Of a stretch of 64,000 bases of DNA, positions 40,261 to 49,840 are shown in pieces. Made by a program: the position numbers and the translations under genes. Each line of letters opens with the position of its first letter. The first letter of the stretch is position 1. The notes under the pieces are model-generated. The model did not search any database. It saw only the letters and a program-made list of their open reading frames with translations, and had not been told where the DNA came from. Source of the stretch: Faecalibacterium sp. I4-1-79 (GTDB taxonomy: Bacteria > Bacillota > Clostridia > Oscillospirales > Ruminococcaceae); NCBI RefSeq assembly GCF_023347235.1, contig NZ_CP094467.1:1426001-1490000 (forward strand), in the 5' to 3' direction.

Positions 40261-40974
40261 ATGGCACACCCCAAAGAATTTGCCGAGGGGCTTTCTATCG
40301 GCATCATCATGGACGGCAATGGCCGCTGGGCGAAAAACCGCGGTCTGCCCCGCACCGCAGGACATAAGAAGGGTGCGGCGGTGTTCAAGGATATTGCCAA
40401 CTATTGCGATGAGCTTGGCGTAGCATCGGTGTATTTCTACGCGTTCTCCACCGAGAACTGGAAGCGCCCGCTGGAAGAGGTGGGTGCCATCATGAAGCTG
40501 TTCGCCCAGTACCTCATCGAGGGCTTTGACTATAAGAACCGCAATATCCGCATCAAATTTTTGGGCGACCGTACTGCGCTGGACCCAAAGCTGCAAAAGA
40601 TGATGAACGAGCTGGAAGGGGACTCTGCCTGCAAGACCGGCATGACCCTGAACATCGCCATCAACTACGGCGGCCGCCCGGAGATCGTGCGGGCGGCGCA
40701 GCAGCTGGCCGCAAAGGCCGCGGCAGGCGAGATCCGCCCCGAGGACATCAACGAGCAGATGATGAGCGATGCCATGTACACCGCCGGACAGAAGGACCCG
40801 GACTTTATCCTGCGTCCCAGCGGTGAAAAGCGGCTGTCCAACTTCATGCTCTGGCAGGCCGCCTATTCGGAACTGGTGGAGATGGATGTGCTCTGGCCGG
40901 ACTTTACCCGCGCCGATTTGGACACCGCCATTGAGGAGTTCAACCACCGCAGCCGCCGGTTCGGCGGCATCTGA
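40261..40974 (+). CDS. uppS: Isoprenyl transferase (undecaprenyl-PP synthase)
   Basis: 237 aa. The cis-prenyltransferase signature IIMDGNGRWAKNRGLPRTAG contains the catalytic Asp, and YFYAFSTENWKRP and DPDFILRPSGEKRLSNFMLW follow. The enzyme builds the C55 lipid carrier for peptidoglycan and teichoic acid synthesis from IPP, which dxr and ispG in the same block help make. GGGAGG precedes the ATG. Confidence 0.94.
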   Translation: MAHPKEFAEGLSIGIIMDGNGRWAKNRGLPRTAGHKKGAAVFKDIANYCDELGVASVYFYAFSTENWKRPLEEVGAIMKLFAQYLIEGFDYKNRNIRIKFLGDRTALDPKLQKMMNELEGDSACKTGMTLNIAINYGGRPEIVRAAQQLAAKAAAGEIRPEDINEQMMSDAMYTAGQKDPDFILRPSGEKRLSNFMLWQAAYSELVEMDVLWPDFTRADLDTAIEEFNHRSRRFGGI

Positions 40975-41101
40975 GCGGCCCGCTGTCCGTATTGCAAACC
41001 CTGCACCTATGGTGCAGACCCGACAGACCCGGTACTTCCTCGGGTCGGAATGCGTTGCCCTGCAAGGGGCTGCTGCCGGAAGAACAAAGGAGATCAAACC
41101 T

Positions 41102-41962
41102 ATGAAAACACGCATTATTACTGCGATCGTGGGCATTCTGGTGCTCATTGGCGTGATGTTTACCTTCAACACCATGGTGTTCAATCTGGTGATCGCAGCC
41201 ATCACCCTGATCGCCATCCACGAGATTTACAGCGCCCTCGGCTTTGAAAAAAAGGACTGGCTCATGTACGCAGTGCTGGTACCCTACACATTGCTGGTCA
41301 TGCTTTCCAGTTACAGCGCCATGCGCAAGCTGGTCATGCCCATGTCTTTTGTGCTGGTCACCTTTTTTGCCATCTATCTGGTGGTGCGCAACGGCACCAT
41401 CAGCTACCAGAAGGCCAGCGGTCTTTTGGTGTTTTCGGGCATCGTGATCTTCTGCTTCTATTCTTTTATCCAGCTCAAGGAGCGTCTGCCGGTGGAAAAA
41501 TTCGGCTATGATGCGGTTTTCTTCATCCTACTCATCCTCTGCTTTGCATGGGGCGGCGATACCTGTGCCTATTTTGCAGGCCGCGCCTTTGGCAAGCATA
41601 AGCTGTGCCCGGTGGTCAGCCCCAAAAAGACGGTAGAGGGTGCCATCGGCGGCGTGCTGGGCACCATGGTGTTCGGCGTGGTCGCTACCCTCATCTACTC
41701 TATTGCGGCAAACCGCATGGAAGCCTTTACCCGCTCTAATATCGGCGTTTCTATGTATGTTATTATCGCACTGCTGGGCTGCATCGCTGCGGTGCTGGGC
41801 ATCTACGGCGATCTGTTTGCCAGTGTGGTCAAACGCCAGTGCGGCATTAAGGACTACGGCACCATCTTCCCGGGTCACGGCGGCATTCTGGATCGCTTTG
41901 ACAGTGTGATGTTCATCGCGCCCTTCGTGACCATGGTCATCACCGCCGTGTTCTACGCCTGA
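41102..41962 (+). CDS. cdsA: Phosphatidate cytidylyltransferase
   Basis: 286 aa from the ATG at 41102 (AAAGGAG upstream); the longer frame from 40769 overlaps uppS and is rejected. About eight membrane segments and the C-terminal CDP-DAG synthase signature DLFASVVKRQCGIKDYGTIF then PGHGGILDRFDS. It makes CDP-diacylglycerol, the precursor of membrane phospholipids. Confidence 0.93.
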   Translation: MKTRIITAIVGILVLIGVMFTFNTMVFNLVIAAITLIAIHEIYSALGFEKKDWLMYAVLVPYTLLVMLSSYSAMRKLVMPMSFVLVTFFAIYLVVRNGTISYQKASGLLVFSGIVIFCFYSFIQLKERLPVEKFGYDAVFFILLILCFAWGGDTCAYFAGRAFGKHKLCPVVSPKKTVEGAIGGVLGTMVFGVVATLIYSIAANRMEAFTRSNIGVSMYVIIALLGCIAAVLGIYGDLFASVVKRQCGIKDYGTIFPGHGGILDRFDSVMFIAPFVTMVITAVFYA

Positions 41963-41980
41963 TACAGGGAGGAATCTATC

Positions 41981-43132
41981 ATGTCTAAAAAAATTACGCT
42001 GCTGGGCTCTACCGGTTCCATCGGTACCCAGAGTCTGGATGTCATCCGCGCTCAAGGGTACGAGGTCTACGGCCTTTCTGCCCACAGCCATGTGGAAAAG
42101 ATCTTGCAGCAGATCGAGGAATTCCACCCGAAATACGTCTGCATGACCGACCCGGATGCCGCCGCAAAGCTGGACGCTGCGCTGGCAGGCCGGGCAAATG
42201 CGCCCAAGCTGCTCACCGGCCCGGAGGGGCTGAAGGAGCTGGCCGCGCTGGACGGCCCGGATGTGGTGCTGAACAGCGTGGTGGGTATTGCCGGCCTTGG
42301 TGCCAGCCTGTGCGCCATCGAAAGCGGCCACGATCTGGCACTGGCCAACAAGGAGAGCCTTGTCACCGGCGGTCATCTGGTCACGCAGGCTGTGGAAAAG
42401 CACGGCGTGCAGCTGCTTCCAGTAGATAGCGAGCACTCTGCCATCTTCCAGTGCCTGCAGGATAAGGAGAGCGCCCCCAGCCTGACCAAAATTCTGCTCA
42501 CAGCCTCCGGCGGCCCCTTTTTCGGCATGACCACCGAGCAGCTGCGCGGCAAGACCCGGGCAGACGCGCTCAAGCACCCCAACTGGAATATGGGCGCGAA
42601 GATCACCATCGACTCCGCCACCCTGATGAACAAGGGTCTGGAGCTGATCGAGGCTGTATGGCTCTTCGGTCTGCCCCCGGAAAAAATTCAGATCGTGGTG
42701 CAGCGCCAGAGCATCGTCCACTCTGCGGTGCAGTTCAGCGATAATTCGATCATCGCGCAGCTGGGTGTGCCGGATATGCGCATCCCTATCCAGTACGCCC
42801 TGACCTACCCCAAGCGTGTGCCGGGCGTAGTGCCGGAGCTGGACTTTACCACCCTGAAGCTGCTCACCTTCGACGTGGCCGATGAAGAGACCTTCCGTTG
42901 CCTTGCCGCCTGCAAAAAGGCCATTCGCAAGGGCGGTCTTGGCCCCTGCGCCGCCAACGGTGCCAACGAGGAAGCCGTTAAGCTGTTCCTTGAGGACAAG
43001 ATCGGCTTTTTGGATATCGGCCGCTTGGTGGAGGCTGTTGTGGATAGCGACAGCTTTGGCGGCGACTATACGCTGGCAGACGTATACGAGTGCGACCGCA
43101 TGGCGCGCGCATTCGTGCGGGCACACCTGTAA
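41981..43132 (+). CDS. dxr: 1-deoxy-D-xylulose 5-phosphate reductoisomerase
   Basis: 383 aa. NADPH-binding GSTGSIGTQSLDVI at the N-terminus, LANKESLVTGG, and the metal/substrate motif PVDSEHSAIFQCLQ. It commits DXP to the MEP isoprenoid pathway; ispG, a later step, is two genes downstream. 18 bases separate it from cdsA. Confidence 0.95.
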   Translation: MSKKITLLGSTGSIGTQSLDVIRAQGYEVYGLSAHSHVEKILQQIEEFHPKYVCMTDPDAAAKLDAALAGRANAPKLLTGPEGLKELAALDGPDVVLNSVVGIAGLGASLCAIESGHDLALANKESLVTGGHLVTQAVEKHGVQLLPVDSEHSAIFQCLQDKESAPSLTKILLTASGGPFFGMTTEQLRGKTRADALKHPNWNMGAKITIDSATLMNKGLELIEAVWLFGLPPEKIQIVVQRQSIVHSAVQFSDNSIIAQLGVPDMRIPIQYALTYPKRVPGVVPELDFTTLKLLTFDVADEETFRCLAACKKAIRKGGLGPCAANGANEEAVKLFLEDKIGFLDIGRLVEAVVDSDSFGGDYTLADVYECDRMARAFVRAHL

Positions 43133-43199
43133 CGCTTTATCAGCAATATACGCCTTGGCGCTGTTTTTGTAATGGCCCCGGGACGATATAGGAGAACGA

Positions 43200-44312
43200 A
43201 TGTCATTTATTATCACCATTCTTGCCGCACTGCTCGTGTTCAGTGCGGTGATCGCCATCCACGAGTTCGGGCATTTTACTGTGGCAAAGCTCTGCGGCAT
43301 TCAGGTCAACGAGTTTTCCATCGGCATGGGGCCGGTGCTCTGGAAAAAGAACCATAAGGGCACCCAGTACAGTCTGCGTGCCCTGCCTGTGGGCGGTTTT
43401 GTAGCGCTGGAAGGGGAGGAAAGCCCCGAAAGCCAGCAGGCAGAAGCTGCCCATACTGTGCAGGAGCAGCCCGCCCAGGAGACCGAAGCATCTGTGCAGC
43501 CCACTGGCGTCCCCCTGAATGAAGCGCCGGTGTGGCAGCGGGCACTGGTCATGGTAGCCGGTGCTGTCATGAATTTCGTGCTGGGCTTTGTGGTGCTGGT
43601 GTTTTTGATCGCCGCCCAGAATGAGCCTATCACCAGCAAGACCATCTACGCCATTCAGGACGGTGCCCTCTGCGGGCAGACCGGCCTGCAGGCGGGGGAC
43701 AAGGTTCTGGCGGTGAACGGCCGCCGCTGCTTTGTGGCCAATGATATCCTGTACGAGCTGGTGCGCACCCGGTCTTACAGCGCAGATTTTACCGTCCTGC
43801 GGGACGGCCAAAAGGTGCAGCTGCCGGGGGTACAGTTTGACACATGGCAGGACGAAAAGGGCGAGACCCACATGAGCATCGGCTTTTCCGTCTACGGGCT
43901 GGAAAAGACCCCCGGCAATGTGCTGCGGGAGGCAGGCAACAGCGTGCTGTACTATGGGCGCATCGTGTTCACCTCCCTTGTGGACTTAGTGCGCGGGCGG
44001 GAGAGCATCAACAACCTCTCCGGCCCGGTGGGCATCGTATCGGCCATCGGGCAGGCCGCCAGCTACGGCTGGCAGGATCTGCTGGAGATGCTGGCGCTCA
44101 TCACCGTCAACCTTGGCATCCTCAACCTGCTGCCATTCCCGGCGCTGGATGGCGGCAAGGTGGTATTTTTGGTCATTGAAGGCGTTACCGGCCATGCTGT
44201 GCCGGAAAAGCTGCAAAGCGTGCTCACCCTTGCAACCTTCGGGCTGCTGTTCGGGCTGATGATCTTTGCAACCTACAACGATATTCTCCGGCTTATTACC
44301 GGGACAGTATAA
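43200..44312 (+). CDS. rseP: RIP metalloprotease (RseP/RasP, site-2 protease)
   Basis: 370 aa. HEFGH (about residues 21-25) in the first membrane helix is the zinc site, and NLLPFPALDGG (near 315) supplies the third ligand. A PDZ domain lies around 150-230, and a variable Glu/Gln/Pro-rich insertion at about 70-100. It cleaves anti-sigma factors and signal-peptide remnants inside the membrane. It lies between dxr and ispG, as in many Clostridia. Confidence 0.93.
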   Translation: MSFIITILAALLVFSAVIAIHEFGHFTVAKLCGIQVNEFSIGMGPVLWKKNHKGTQYSLRALPVGGFVALEGEESPESQQAEAAHTVQEQPAQETEASVQPTGVPLNEAPVWQRALVMVAGAVMNFVLGFVVLVFLIAAQNEPITSKTIYAIQDGALCGQTGLQAGDKVLAVNGRRCFVANDILYELVRTRSYSADFTVLRDGQKVQLPGVQFDTWQDEKGETHMSIGFSVYGLEKTPGNVLREAGNSVLYYGRIVFTSLVDLVRGRESINNLSGPVGIVSAIGQAASYGWQDLLEMLALITVNLGILNLLPFPALDGGKVVFLVIEGVTGHAVPEKLQSVLTLATFGLLFGLMIFATYNDILRLITGTV

Positions 44313-44327
44313 GAAAGGGGAACCCTT

Positions 44328-45374
44328 ATGCGGCAGAAAAAACGTGAAGTGAAGATCGGCAATGTGACCATCGGCGGCAGCAACCCCATTGCGGTGCAGA
44401 CCATGCTCAATGTGCCGGTGGAGGACATCGAGGGCAATGTGGCACAGGCTAAGCGGTGCGAAGCCGCTGGCTGTCAGATTTTGCGGGTGACCTGTCCCAG
44501 CCCGGCAGATGCAAAGTGCATCGAGGCCGTCAAAAACGCGGTGAATATCCCCATCGTGGCGGATATCCACTTTGACTACAAGGCCGCGCTGGCCTGCGCG
44601 GACGTGGGTGTGGATAAGATCCGCATCAACCCGGGCAACATCGGCGATGACGACCGGGTAAAGGCGGTGGTGGATGCCTGCCAGCAGAAGAACATCCCCA
44701 TCCGCATCGGCGTCAACGGCGGCAGTCTGGAAAAGCACATTCTGGCCCGCTACGGCGCACCCACCCCGGAAGCCATGGTGGAAAGCGCTTTGTACCATGT
44801 GCGCCTGCTGGAAAAGTTCGATTTCAATAACATCGTCATCTCCATCAAAAACTCCAACGTACCCCGCATGATGGAAGCCTACCGTCAGCTCAGCGCCGTC
44901 ACCGACTACCCGCTCCATGTGGGCGTCACCGAGGCCGGCACCTACCAGATGGGTCTGCTGAAAAGCGGCATGGGTATCGGCGGTATGCTGCTGGAGGGCA
45001 TCGGTGACACCATCCGCGTGTCGCTGGCTGCAGACCCGGAAAAAGAGGTGGAGGCAGGCTTCAACATCCTGCGCGCCGTGGGCTTCCCCGTTACCGGGCC
45101 GGAGGTCATCACCTGTCCCACCTGCGGACGCACCCAGTACCCCTGTACCGAGATCGCCAACGAAGTGGAAAAGCGGCTGCAGGGCTATAAAAAGTCCATC
45201 AAGGTGGCCGTGATGGGCTGCGTTGTCAACGGCCCCGGCGAAGCCCGCGAAGCCGATATCGGCATTGCAGGCGGCAAGGGCGAGGCCGTGCTGTTCATCC
45301 ACGGCCAGCCCATCAAAAAGCTGACCGGCGATAACATTCTGGATCAGTTCATGGACGAGATCTATAAATTGTAA
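44328..45374 (+). CDS. ispG: HMB-PP synthase (GcpE/IspG)
   Basis: 348 aa. The N-terminal TIM barrel (GNVTIGGSNPIAVQTMLNVP) is followed by the iron-sulfur domain with CPTCGRTQYPC and CVVNGPGEAREADIGIAGG. It converts MEcPP to HMBPP in the MEP pathway using a 4Fe-4S cluster. A hairpin (ACTGCC...GGCAGT, 45389-45420) lies between it and polC and may weaken read-through. Confidence 0.94.
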   Translation: MRQKKREVKIGNVTIGGSNPIAVQTMLNVPVEDIEGNVAQAKRCEAAGCQILRVTCPSPADAKCIEAVKNAVNIPIVADIHFDYKAALACADVGVDKIRINPGNIGDDDRVKAVVDACQQKNIPIRIGVNGGSLEKHILARYGAPTPEAMVESALYHVRLLEKFDFNNIVISIKNSNVPRMMEAYRQLSAVTDYPLHVGVTEAGTYQMGLLKSGMGIGGMLLEGIGDTIRVSLAADPEKEVEAGFNILRAVGFPVTGPEVITCPTCGRTQYPCTEIANEVEKRLQGYKKSIKVAVMGCVVNGPGEAREADIGIAGGKGEAVLFIHGQPIKKLTGDNILDQFMDEIYKL

Positions 45375-45458
45375 GCATTCTTTTCACTACTGCCACACCT
45401 GCAAAAACGGGTGCGGCAGTTTGTGTTGTAAAGAACCCACCAAAAAGGAGTACCATTT

Positions 45459-48400
45459 GTGAAACCACTTGTTTCCCAGCTGTGGCCGCAGTTTATGGCG
45501 GACCCGGATTTCGCGGCCTGTTTCGGGCAGGTGATCGTGGAGCACGCCCGGATGCTGCGGCAGGAGCGGCAGGTCGAGTTTACCCTGCGCAGCGCCGCCC
45601 CGCTGGATCAGAACCTCTGCGCCCGGTTGCTGGCTTCCCTGCAGCCGGACTATGAAGGCTTTGAACTGAAGATCAAAAACCTGTTCGGCTATGCCATGCT
45701 GGACGAGCACGCTTTGCGCATCCTGCTGGAGGACATGAAGCGGGACGGTGTGCCCATCAACGGCTTTCTGGACAGGAGCAGCATTACTATCACCGGGCAG
45801 AACATCACGGTGGGGGTGTGCCACGGTACAAAGTTTTTGCAGGAGATGGGCTTTGAAGAACTGCTTGCCAAGCGCATTGCCGAGCACACCGGCGTTACCC
45901 CAAAGGTGACGCTGCAAAGCGCGGTGACTGCGGCCGAGCAGCAGCAGATGGAAGAAAAGCTGGAGCGCAAGATCGCACCGCCGGTGGTCAAATTTGAGAA
46001 AAAGAACACTGCACCGTCTATCAAGGTGGAGGGGCTCAACCTTACCGACAAGCCGGTCACCATCTTCCACGGCAAAATGTTCACCCCCAAAAACCTTACC
46101 CCCCTCAAGGATCTGGGCGGCGAGGGCGGCAAGTGCATGATCTGGGGCGATGTGTTCTTTACCGAGGTCAAGGGCAACTACCGCAAGATCTATACTGTGT
46201 CCATCACCGACTATACCGGATCTATCAATCTGAAGGTCCGCGCACAGGAAGGGGAGGACTGCTCCAAGTGGGAGGGCATCGGCAAGGGTAGCACGGTCAT
46301 CGTGCGTGGCGACTGTTCCTACGATAAATACGAGCACGACTACATCGTATACCCCTACGATGTGCTGATCGTGGAGCGCAAAAAGCGAGAGGATACCGCC
46401 CCGGAAAAGCGGGTGGAGCTGCATCTGCACACCAAGCTTTCCAGCATGGACGGCTTCTGCGACCCCGGCGGCATCGTCAAGCTGGCGCACCGCATGGGAC
46501 ACCCCGCCATTGCCATCACCGACCACGGCGTGTGTCAGGGCTACCCGGAAGCTATGCTGGCAGCCGATGACATCCACAAAAAGGACCCGGATTTCAAACT
46601 CATCTACGGGTGCGAAGCCTATTTTGTGGACGACATGGTGCCCTGCGTCTATGGCATAAAGGATCAGCCGCTGGACGGCGAGTTCTGCGTGTTCGATACC
46701 GAGACCACCGGCCTTGACCCCGGGGTAGAGTACCTTACCGAGATTGGCGCGGTCATCATCCGCAATGGCGAGGTGGTGGAGGAGTTTGATACCTTTGTCA
46801 AGCCCGGCAAGCCCATCACCCCCAAGATCACCGAGCTGACCGGCATCACCAACGAGATGGTAGCGGATGCCCCCGGCGAAAAGGAAGCGCTGGAAGCTTT
46901 CCTTGCCTTTGCCAGCGACCGCATTCTGGTGGGTCACAACGTCCACGCTTTTGATATGCGCTTTCTGCGGGCAGCTGCTAAGCGCAGCGGCATCAAGCTG
47001 GAGCCTACCTATATCGACACTCTGACCATGGCGCAGACCATGTACCCCGGCCTGCACAACTATAAACAGGGCACGATCAACAAGCATTTGGAGCTGCCTA
47101 CCTATGAGGCGCACCGCGCCTGCGAGGACTCCGCTGCACTGGGACGCATCTTCTGCGTGATGCTGAACGACTTAGCGGAAAAAGAGGTAACGAAGGTCAG
47201 CGAGATCAACACCGGTCTGGGCGGCAACCGCGAGGTGCTGAAAAAGAAGTACTACCACCTCATCATTCTGGTCAAGAATCAGATGGGTCTGAAGAACCTG
47301 TACAAAATCGTCAGCGAGGCGCATGTCAACTACTTCTTCAAAAAGCCCCGCGTGCCCCGCAGCCTGCTGAACAAGTACCGGGACGGCCTGCTGCTCACCA
47401 GCGCCTGTGAGGCAGGCGAGCTGTACCGCGCCATTGTGGACGGCACCAGCTACGAGGAGCTGAAAAAGATCGCCGCCTACTACGATATTCTTGAGATCCA
47501 GCCGTTGGGCAACAACGCCTATATGGTGCGGGACGGCAAGGTGGACAGCGAGGAGCGGATCAAGGAATTCAACCGTACCGTCATCAAGCTGGGCGAGGAT
47601 CTGCACAAGCCGGTCATCGCCACCGGCGACGTACACTTTACCGAGCCGGAGGATGCGATCTACCGCGCTGTACTGCAGGCAGGCAACGGCTTTAAGGATG
47701 CCGATAATCAACCGCCGCTGTTCTTCCGCACCACGCAGGATATGTTGGCGCAGTTCTACTATCTGCCCAAGGAAAAGGCCTACGAGGTGGTGGTAAAGAA
47801 TCCCCGCAAGATCGCCGCCATGATCGACAATAATGTGCGTGCCATCCCCCGGGGCACCTACCCGCCCAGCATCGAGGGCGCAGAGCAGCAGCTGCGCGAT
47901 GCCACATGGGAGCACGCCAAGCGGGATTACGGCGACCCCTTGCCTGAGATCGTGGAAAAGCGGCTGCAAAAGGAGCTGGACTCCATCTGCGGCCACGGCT
48001 ATGCGGTTCTGTACGTCATTGCGGTCAAGCTGGTGGCCTACTCCAATGCGGGCGGCTATCAGGTGGGCAGCCGTGGCTCTGTCGGCTCCTCCGCCGTGGC
48101 GCACTTTTCCGGCATCTCGGAGGTGAACAGTCTACCGCCCCACTACCGCTGCCCCAAGTGCAAGCACAGCGAGTTTATCACCGACGGCAGCGTGGACGAC
48201 GGCTTTGACCTGCCGGACAAAAACTGCCCCCAGTGCGGCACCCGGATGCTTGTGGATGGCCACGACATCCCCTTCGAGACCTTCCTCGGCTTCTACGGCG
48301 ATAAGGAACCAGATATCGACCTGAACTTCTCCGGCGAGTACCAGTCTAATGTGCACCGCTACACCGAGGAACTGTTCGGCAAGGCCAACGTGTTCAAGGC

Positions 48401-49748
48401 CGGTACGGTGTCCGGTATTCAGGATAAAACGGCCTACGGCTACGTTAAAAAATATCTGGACGAGCGGCAGCGCACCGTGAACCACGCCGAGGAAAACCGC
48501 CTGACGCTGGGCTGCACCGGTGTCAAGCGCACCACCGGCCAGCACCCCGGCGGCATGGTGGTCGTGCCGGACACCTACGAGATCTACGATTTCTGCCCCA
48601 TCCAGCACCCGGCGGATGACGTGGCGGGCGGTCTGCTGACCACCCACTTCGAGTTTAAGTATCTGCACGACACCCTGCTCAAGCTGGACGAGCTGGGCCA
48701 CGATATGCCCACCTTCTACAAGTATTTTGAGGAATACACCGGCATCTCGGTAGACAGCATCCCCATGAACGACCCCAAGGTGTACAGCCTGCTGACCAGC
48801 CCGGAAGCGCTTGGCGTGACCCCGGAGCAGATCGACAGCCAGACCGGCACCTTCGGCATCCCGGAAATGGGCACGAACTTTGTGCGCGGAATGTTGGTGG
48901 AAGCACGGCCTAAGAATTTCTCGGAGCTGATCCAGATCTCCGGTCTGTCCCACGGCACGGACGTGTGGACGGGCAACGCGGACGAGCTGATCCGCAGCGG
49001 CACCTGCACCATTGCAGAGGTCATCGGCTGCCGTGACAGTATTATGCTGTACCTGCTGCGCAAGGGGCTGGAACCCAAGATGGCTTTTGATATCATGGAA
49101 GCCGTGCGTAAGGGCAAGGTGGCTAAGGGTGGCTTCCAGCCGGGCTGGGAGGAAGCCATGCGGGAGCATGAGGTGCCGGACTGGTACATCGAGAGCTGCC
49201 GTAAGATCAAGTATATGTTCCCCAAGGCCCATGCTGTGGCCTATCTGATGAGTGCCATCCGCCTGATGTGGTACAAGATCTACAAGCCGCAGGCCTTCTA
49301 TGCGGTGTACTTTACCGTGCGCGGCGACGATATCGACTACGAAGCCGCCATAGGCGGTGCTGCCGTGGCGCGTGCCCACATGGAGGCGGTCAAGCGCCGT
49401 CTGAAGGAGGAAAAGAACGCCAAGGACGAGGACGTGCTGGTCAGCTTGCAGCTGGTCAACGAGATGCTGAGCCGCGGGTACGAGTTTTTGCCCATCGAGC
49501 TGGGCAAGAGCCGCGGTTCCAAGTATGTGGTGGAGGACGACAAGGTGCGTCTGCCCTTCAGCGCCCTGAAGGGTCTCGGCGGTGCAGCTGCCGAGGCGCT
49601 GGAACGGGTGACTATCCACGGAGAGGAATATATCTCGGTGGAGGAGTTGCAGCAGGCTTCCGGCGTGGGCAGCAGCATTCTGGACCGTCTGCGTCAGGTG
49701 GGCGCACTGGGCGACCTGCCCGAGAGCAGTCAGGTGAGCTTTTTCTGA
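45459..49748 (+). CDS. polC: DNA polymerase III PolC
   Basis: 1429 aa from a GTG start (45459) with AAAAAGGAG upstream, near the usual length. Order: N-terminal domain; OB fold (about 200-310); PHP domain beginning HLHTKLSSMDGFCD near 321; a DnaQ-like exonuclease inserted at about 405-575 (FCVFDTETTGLD, VGHNVHAFDMRFL); the rest of PHP; then the C-family polymerase with a zinc ribbon (CPKCKH...CPQCG, about 897-930). It is the replicative, proofreading polymerase of low-GC Gram-positives and is intact. Confidence 0.96.
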   Translation: MKPLVSQLWPQFMADPDFAACFGQVIVEHARMLRQERQVEFTLRSAAPLDQNLCARLLASLQPDYEGFELKIKNLFGYAMLDEHALRILLEDMKRDGVPINGFLDRSSITITGQNITVGVCHGTKFLQEMGFEELLAKRIAEHTGVTPKVTLQSAVTAAEQQQMEEKLERKIAPPVVKFEKKNTAPSIKVEGLNLTDKPVTIFHGKMFTPKNLTPLKDLGGEGGKCMIWGDVFFTEVKGNYRKIYTVSITDYTGSINLKVRAQEGEDCSKWEGIGKGSTVIVRGDCSYDKYEHDYIVYPYDVLIVERKKREDTAPEKRVELHLHTKLSSMDGFCDPGGIVKLAHRMGHPAIAITDHGVCQGYPEAMLAADDIHKKDPDFKLIYGCEAYFVDDMVPCVYGIKDQPLDGEFCVFDTETTGLDPGVEYLTEIGAVIIRNGEVVEEFDTFVKPGKPITPKITELTGITNEMVADAPGEKEALEAFLAFASDRILVGHNVHAFDMRFLRAAAKRSGIKLEPTYIDTLTMAQTMYPGLHNYKQGTINKHLELPTYEAHRACEDSAALGRIFCVMLNDLAEKEVTKVSEINTGLGGNREVLKKKYYHLIILVKNQMGLKNLYKIVSEAHVNYFFKKPRVPRSLLNKYRDGLLLTSACEAGELYRAIVDGTSYEELKKIAAYYDILEIQPLGNNAYMVRDGKVDSEERIKEFNRTVIKLGEDLHKPVIATGDVHFTEPEDAIYRAVLQAGNGFKDADNQPPLFFRTTQDMLAQFYYLPKEKAYEVVVKNPRKIAAMIDNNVRAIPRGTYPPSIEGAEQQLRDATWEHAKRDYGDPLPEIVEKRLQKELDSICGHGYAVLYVIAVKLVAYSNAGGYQVGSRGSVGSSAVAHFSGISEVNSLPPHYRCPKCKHSEFITDGSVDDGFDLPDKNCPQCGTRMLVDGHDIPFETFLGFYGDKEPDIDLNFSGEYQSNVHRYTEELFGKANVFKAGTVSGIQDKTAYGYVKKYLDERQRTVNHAEENRLTLGCTGVKRTTGQHPGGMVVVPDTYEIYDFCPIQHPADDVAGGLLTTHFEFKYLHDTLLKLDELGHDMPTFYKYFEEYTGISVDSIPMNDPKVYSLLTSPEALGVTPEQIDSQTGTFGIPEMGTNFVRGMLVEARPKNFSELIQISGLSHGTDVWTGNADELIRSGTCTIAEVIGCRDSIMLYLLRKGLEPKMAFDIMEAVRKGKVAKGGFQPGWEEAMREHEVPDWYIESCRKIKYMFPKAHAVAYLMSAIRLMWYKIYKPQAFYAVYFTVRGDDIDYEAAIGGAAVARAHMEAVKRRLKEEKNAKDEDVLVSLQLVNEMLSRGYEFLPIELGKSRGSKYVVEDDKVRLPFSALKGLGGAAAEALERVTIHGEEYISVEELQQASGVGSSILDRLRQVGALGDLPESSQVSFF

Positions 49749-49762
49749 AATATTCATAAAGA

Positions 49763-49806
49763 AAAAATCTCCGCGCTGGGTGTGATTACCCAATGCGGAG
49801 ATTTTT
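49763..49806. terminator. Bidirectional terminator, polC / fakA
   Basis: AAAAATCTCCGC pairs with GCGGAGATTTTT (with an inner GGG/CCC stem), flanked by A and T runs. It ends polC and the convergent fakA operon. Confidence 0.88.
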
Positions 49807-49840
49807 ATTTGCAGTGATACGAATCAGAGCAGGGGAGCAC

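Noticed and set aside
39580-45302. Long minus-strand frames opposite frr-uppS, cdsA-dxr and rseP-ispG
   Set aside because: They lie exactly opposite conserved genes and show only mirror codon bias.
48132-49793. 553-codon minus-strand frame opposite polC
   Set aside because: Antisense shadow; no start signal and no motif.
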